Shown: piece by piece, positions 60,001 through 64,000 of the stretch | Layout of the letters: the number at the start of each line of letters is the position of its first letter | Numbering within the stretch: the stretch's first letter is position 1 | NCBI GenBank assembly: GCA_035582835.1 | Contig: JAYKAV010003064.1 | Coordinates: forward strand, 308,456 to 372,455 | Origin: Phoebastria nigripes | Taxonomy: Eukaryota > Chordata > Aves > Procellariiformes > Diomedeidae | Length of the DNA: 64,000 nucleotides | Direction of reading: 5' to 3' | Notes under the pieces: generated by a model | Database searches by the model: none | The model's input: only the letters and a program-made list of their open reading frames with translations | Told to the model about the DNA's origin: nothing | Made by a program: the position numbers and the translations under genes

Positions 60001-62204
60001 CTTCTTGTGTAAAGATCTGGGGAGTCAGGACTTTGAGAGAAATACAAAGTATTGTCATACTTGCAGTGTAGTTGTGGCACCCTGCAATATTTGTCTCGTT
60101 GCTTCCTCAGCAGCCTCTTCCAAATTCAGGGAGACAGATGAGTGTTAGTTCAACTTTTAAAAAGAAACAGTATTTCTTTCAGCTAGGAAGTGTAAAACTT
60201 AAATCTCCAAATTCCTTAGTGAAGTTTTGCAGCAGAAGCTGAATTCAATAGCAACTGAATGGTTCCCTGAAAGTCATGGCTCTGCCTTAGCATATAGATA
60301 CGTTTCTGCTTTCAGAAAGTAAATATTGCTCAATGGTGCTGCAATTTATGCTACTGGGGAGGCTGGCACTAATGCAAATATGCTGTGAAGCTATATGCTT
60401 NCTGTTCACTCTGAGCATCAAATTATTGCCACCTTGAAAAAGCTGGTTTCGTCTTTATTTACAGAGCTGGTCTTATCAGCAATGTACTTCCCTGGAAACA
60501 AAGTTTCTTCCAGGAGTTAAAAATATGCAGAATCCCACAAAGTGTTTAAAATATATCCTAGTACCATTCAGTGAAAGCTGCTTAACTGGAACTCCCACAC
60601 AGCGTTTTGCTGTGTGATGCTGCTGTTTAGAAAAAATAACGGGGAGGCTCAAAATCAGAATACAAAATACAAGAATGTCCTGTGTGGAAACATGGTGCAC
60701 AGCTACAGACACTATCAGTTATCTTTCATTTTGGTGTCTCCTGATCACGAATGAGTCCTACTCTTCTCCCAGCGTATTTTTTGCATGGGGCCCCTGTGTT
60801 ATAGGGGAGCCTGGGGGCTGTACAGCTGAACTGCAGCGCGTGTTCCTCTTCCTTGCATGGAGCAGTGGTGTGAGATACTGAATGCATGCTAGGTACCTCC
60901 CAGGTCTTCGTTGCTGCACTATTTCAATCCTGGATTCATTGGGCATCTGCTCAAAGGCTGAAACTGAAGATGCTGCTTTGGGCAGAGCGGCGGAGAGGAC
61001 CAGCTGATGCAGAATCCCTGAGTCATGTCCCAAATTCCCCTCTGCAGCGAGGCTGCAGGGTAACCTTGAGCTGCGCTCCGCTCGGTGCAGAAGATACAGC
61101 AGGATGCAACTCTGAACTTCTGCGTGGGAACACCTGCGTGAGGACCCCCCCCAGTGCTCCCCAGCTCAGGACTAGTGAAAAGCCAGCTTCATAACGCGGT
61201 GGGAAACAGCATCCTTCATTAAATGACAGAGGAACACAGCTGTAGGTAAGGACTTACCCTGTAGCAAATGAGGTTTTCCTCCCTCCCTAGTCCTCTAGTT
61301 CTCCCTTGTGTTCAGGCCCGCATTTCCTCACCGACCCTCTCAGAGTTTGCTTGGGATACAGATGCTGGGGTGGGGGGCAATAGCGCCTTTATTTCACTTC
61401 TTCACACATAACTGGCTGATGAATAACATGAAAAAACAAAGACCCCAGGCATGTGGAGCTATTAAAAATTATGAAGGGGGGGCAGACATTTGACGCTGGT
61501 CACGCTACCCAAATCCCAGCAACAGTGTGATCTTGAGCTGCACTGCTGCTTTTTTGCAGGGCATGATGGGCTATGGGAGGAGAAGGCCCAGGGGCACCTA
61601 GGCTTTGCTTGTTTTGCCCCAAACCCTCCCCTTGATTAGACAGAGCAGTTAAAAAAACCCCAACAAACCAAAACCCAAGGACAGGAATTTCTTTGTTGAC
61701 GAGAACAGACTGGCTGAGCAATTCCTGGGGGCTTTCAGCAGGCTAACCACAAATTTGCTGTGGAGCCTCGCGCTCTGAGAGCAGTGTGGGTAGAAACTGC
61801 TCCCCTTTGATGTTGGACCTTGAACCCATTTCATTTTCGGTGTAACTGGCCTTGTTGCCATGGTTGTTACAGCTTGCAAAGGTGAAGTGGTGAGTTTGCA
61901 CCGAGAGGCTGGAAGCAGCCGTGTTTCTTCCTCCTGCCTCCTGCAGCTGCCCCCCACCCTCCGTCTGACCACACCGAGGTTTGATGGTGGGGAGATGCAT
62001 TTAGCTTACATCAAAACAGCCCCACCACATTCAGCTGTGCATGTCATCCCATCGCTGCAGGACAGGGACAGCCTGGCTCCCCCACCACCTGCCCCTGCAA
62101 ACCTCATCGCAGCTGCTGGGGTAAGAGTCTCGCAAGCAAGCCAAGTCCTTTGCACAGCCACCACAGCTCTCACCGTACTAGAAAGGCACTNTGTGCAGGC
62201 CTGG
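57011..62204. other. Non-coding stretch, nothing recognised
   Basis: Ordinary mixed sequence. It contains a broken A-tract at 58587-58612, an A7C4 tract at 59477-59487 and G-rich runs near 59210 and 61370. A polypyrimidine tract ending in GCAG at about 59627-59645 looks like a splice acceptor, but the frames beyond it show no recognisable protein. No retroviral coding sequence lies between the two LTRs. Confidence 0.5.
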
Positions 62205-62420
62205 TGATGATCAAAGGCCAGCTATGAGTCATCTCAAATCCAATGAATGATCATTAGTTGGGGGAAGAGGTAATTAGACTGGCTTCACTATCTTGCTGTT
62301 ATGCTCGGGGGAGTAATGGGGTGGTATTGCTGCCATTGAAGAACTTTATTTGTTAGGAGTGACTCATTGGGTATGTGTCACAAATTATACATGGGAAAAA
62401 CTACTGGTGCTCCCTGTTGG
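62205..62420. promoter_or_regulatory. Candidate element with paired AP-1 sites
   Basis: Two perfect AP-1-type heptamers, TGAGTCA at 62225-62231 and TGACTCA at 62360-62366, lie 135 bases apart with a palindromic ATGATCAT (62247-62254) and a TAATTAG core (62271-62277) between them. The texture is non-repetitive. The motifs are real; activity is an inference. Confidence 0.35.
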
Positions 62421-63547
62421 GAGTTGAAAGTCCAGTGCAATGTGCCCAGACGATCCTGGCAGCTGCCTGATAATGATAGCATCACCTGGTGAGCGTTCCC
62501 TTCCCTTTCATCTCACCTAGAGGGAAACTATCAAGGTCAGGTCTGCTCTTGCCACCAGTAACTCCATGGGCTACGTACCTGCCCCACTGCAGAAGCTGAA
62601 GGGGAAATGGCTTTTGACAAAACTAGTGCAGAATCAGAAGAACCAGATGCAGAGCCCTGGTATCCCGGGCTGCCAAGATCCCATGAGGACTTTGTAGCCC
62701 TTGAGAAGGAATTTAACCTGCTGATCCAGGTCAAAGCTTTGTGACCGCTCTGTTTCAGTAATAAGCTACAGNGAAGTTTGATCGCAAAGCCAAGACATTT
62801 GCAGTATCCAAAATCTGTCCCCAGATCTGAATTTCACAGTTGAGTCGGCCCATCTTTTGTTTTAAAAAAAGATTGAGTGAAATTTTGTTCTTATTTGAAT
62901 GATTTTTATCCCATGGACTTGCAAATTTCAGTTGAACCAGGTATTCTTAATAAACTTAATAAACTTTTTAAAGATATATTTCCTAATGTTTTTGTTTCCA
63001 GAACACCCTGAGGTTTGGAAAGACAGAGGTAATCAACAATAAAAGGAGACAAAATAATTGCTTGGATCTTTACATTCTTTTTGCACTTTGAAACCTAATT
63101 TTAGATTGCAGCTGAGGCTTAAGGTTTGTTCTTAATTTGCCCAAACTGTTTTTCTTTCTTCCACTAGAACAAACCCAGTCAAACCGTGTTTGCCCTTCAA
63201 AACTTAGTTCTGAGAAGTGCCCAGCGCAGAGTTACTCAGTGTAATGAACGTAAACACTGGGAAGATTACTTATTTCCTTTGTGCGTGTTCTTTTGAGTTG
63301 GAATTCGACTACAGCACTTGAAGAATATCCTCTTACTGTATAAAAACACAATTATGGAGACCCAATCCTGATCCTCACTTCAGAGGAGGTGTGNTGCTGA
63401 AGTGTGTAGGTGTAAAGCAATCATGTCACGTCTTCTGGCAGGATGCTGTACTCTGAGTCTGTTGGGATCGCTCTGTGGTGTCTGCTTTGAGATGGTGGGT
63501 CCTGGGCCAGATATTTCTGCTTTTTCATGAAAACAGCCTTTGCATAA
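62421..63547. other. Non-coding stretch, nothing recognised
   Basis: AT-rich to the right, with a short AATAAACTT duplication near 62950. No gene or repeat family is recognised before the LTR boundary. Confidence 0.5.
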
Positions 63548-64000
63548 TGTCATGGTTTAACCCTGGCAGCACCTAAACACCACGCAGCCGCTCGCTCACC
63601 CCCCCTGCTCCNGTGGGATGGGGGAGAGAATCGGGAGGGCACGAGTAGGAAAACTCATGGGTTGAGATAAAAACAGTTTAATAATTGAAATAAAACAAAG
63701 TAGAACAGTAATAGTAACAGTGATAACAACAACAACAACAACAACAATATACAAAGCAGGTGATGCACAATGCAATTGCTCACCACCCGCCGGACCGAAC
63801 GAGAGCCCGGGACCCCGGCCCCCCCCCCCCTTAGTTTTTATACTGAGCATGACGTTACATGGTATGGAATACCCCATTGGCCAGCTGGGTCAAACACCCC
63901 GGCTATGCTCCCCCTGCCGCTTCCCATGCACCTGGCAGGGCATGGGAGGCCGAAAAGTGCCCGGTGCAAGCACCACCCAGCAGCACCCAAAACATCAACG
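63548..64000 (-). mobile_element. Partial LTR of avian endogenous retrovirus
   Basis: TGTCATGGTTTAACCC at 63548 is the terminal sequence, in reverse, of an LTR family that is abundant in birds, and the match continues through the CACGCAGCCGCTCGCTCACC block and beyond. Read on the minus strand the order is CCAAT (plus 63876-63880), a CRE-like TAACGTCA (plus 63850-63857), TATAAAA (plus 63836-63842), a GTT-repeat region (the plus-strand CAA run near 63726-63747), and an ATTAAA signal (plus 63677-63682). The element runs off the window at 64000, so its U3 end and any internal retroviral sequence are not visible. It differs in sequence from the LTR at 54.85 kb. Confidence 0.85.
63726..63747. repeat. 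CAA microsatellite inside LTR
   Basis: Seven CAA units lie within the LTR. Simple triplet runs at this place are typical of this avian LTR family, so the run probably arose inside the element. Confidence 0.85.

Noticed and set aside
54852..64000. The two LTRs as the two ends of one provirus
   Set aside because: Their sequences are unrelated and no retroviral coding frame lies between them.
1..64000. CRISPR arrays, operons or other prokaryotic systems
   Set aside because: No spaced direct-repeat array or compact gene layout; composition, LTRs and gene sparsity are vertebrate.

Overview
The window looks like nuclear DNA from a bird. Two long-terminal-repeat copies near the right end (about 54.85-55.96 kb and 63.55 kb to the edge) match, from memory, LTR families common in avian genomes. 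Interspersed repeats are otherwise sparse, base composition is mixed, and nearly 60 isolated single N's are typical of a draft bird assembly. I found no protein-coding gene, no recognisable exon, and no tRNA, rRNA or known microRNA. Every open reading frame I read lacks a family I recognise, and most look like chance runs. The window is best read as intergenic or deep intronic vertebrate DNA.

Layout. 1-4 kb: ordinary non-coding sequence with small CpG-rich patches. 4.2-9.35 kb: the most structured part, holding several stretches that look like conserved non-coding elements (dense homeodomain-type TAATTA/ATTA cores, POU octamers, an RFX-like box), interleaved with CpG-rich sequence. It has no N's and no obvious repeats. 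9.35-14.7 kb: nothing recognisable except a perfect 34-bp tandem duplication. 14.7-15.4 kb: a second strong regulatory-element candidate. 15.4-43 kb: mostly featureless, with short tandem repeats, two fold-back microsatellites (28.9 and 30.05 kb), a poly-T block, an X-box-like site (32.68 kb) and several worn ancient repeat fragments. 43.4-43.7 kb: an ancient CR1/L3-like fragment. 44.0-44.8, 51.5-51.7, 52.35-52.65, 56.9-57.0 and 62.2-62.4 kb: further enhancer-like stretches. 54.85-55.96 kb: a solo LTR on the minus strand. 63.55 kb to the end: the left part of a second, different LTR, also on the minus strand.

The simplest overall reading is a repeat-poor gene desert or very long intron carrying distal regulatory elements, perhaps for a developmental gene outside the window. 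That rests on sequence texture and motifs alone; no alignment was possible, so all regulatory calls are moderate or low confidence. I did not find evidence for a novel biological system.
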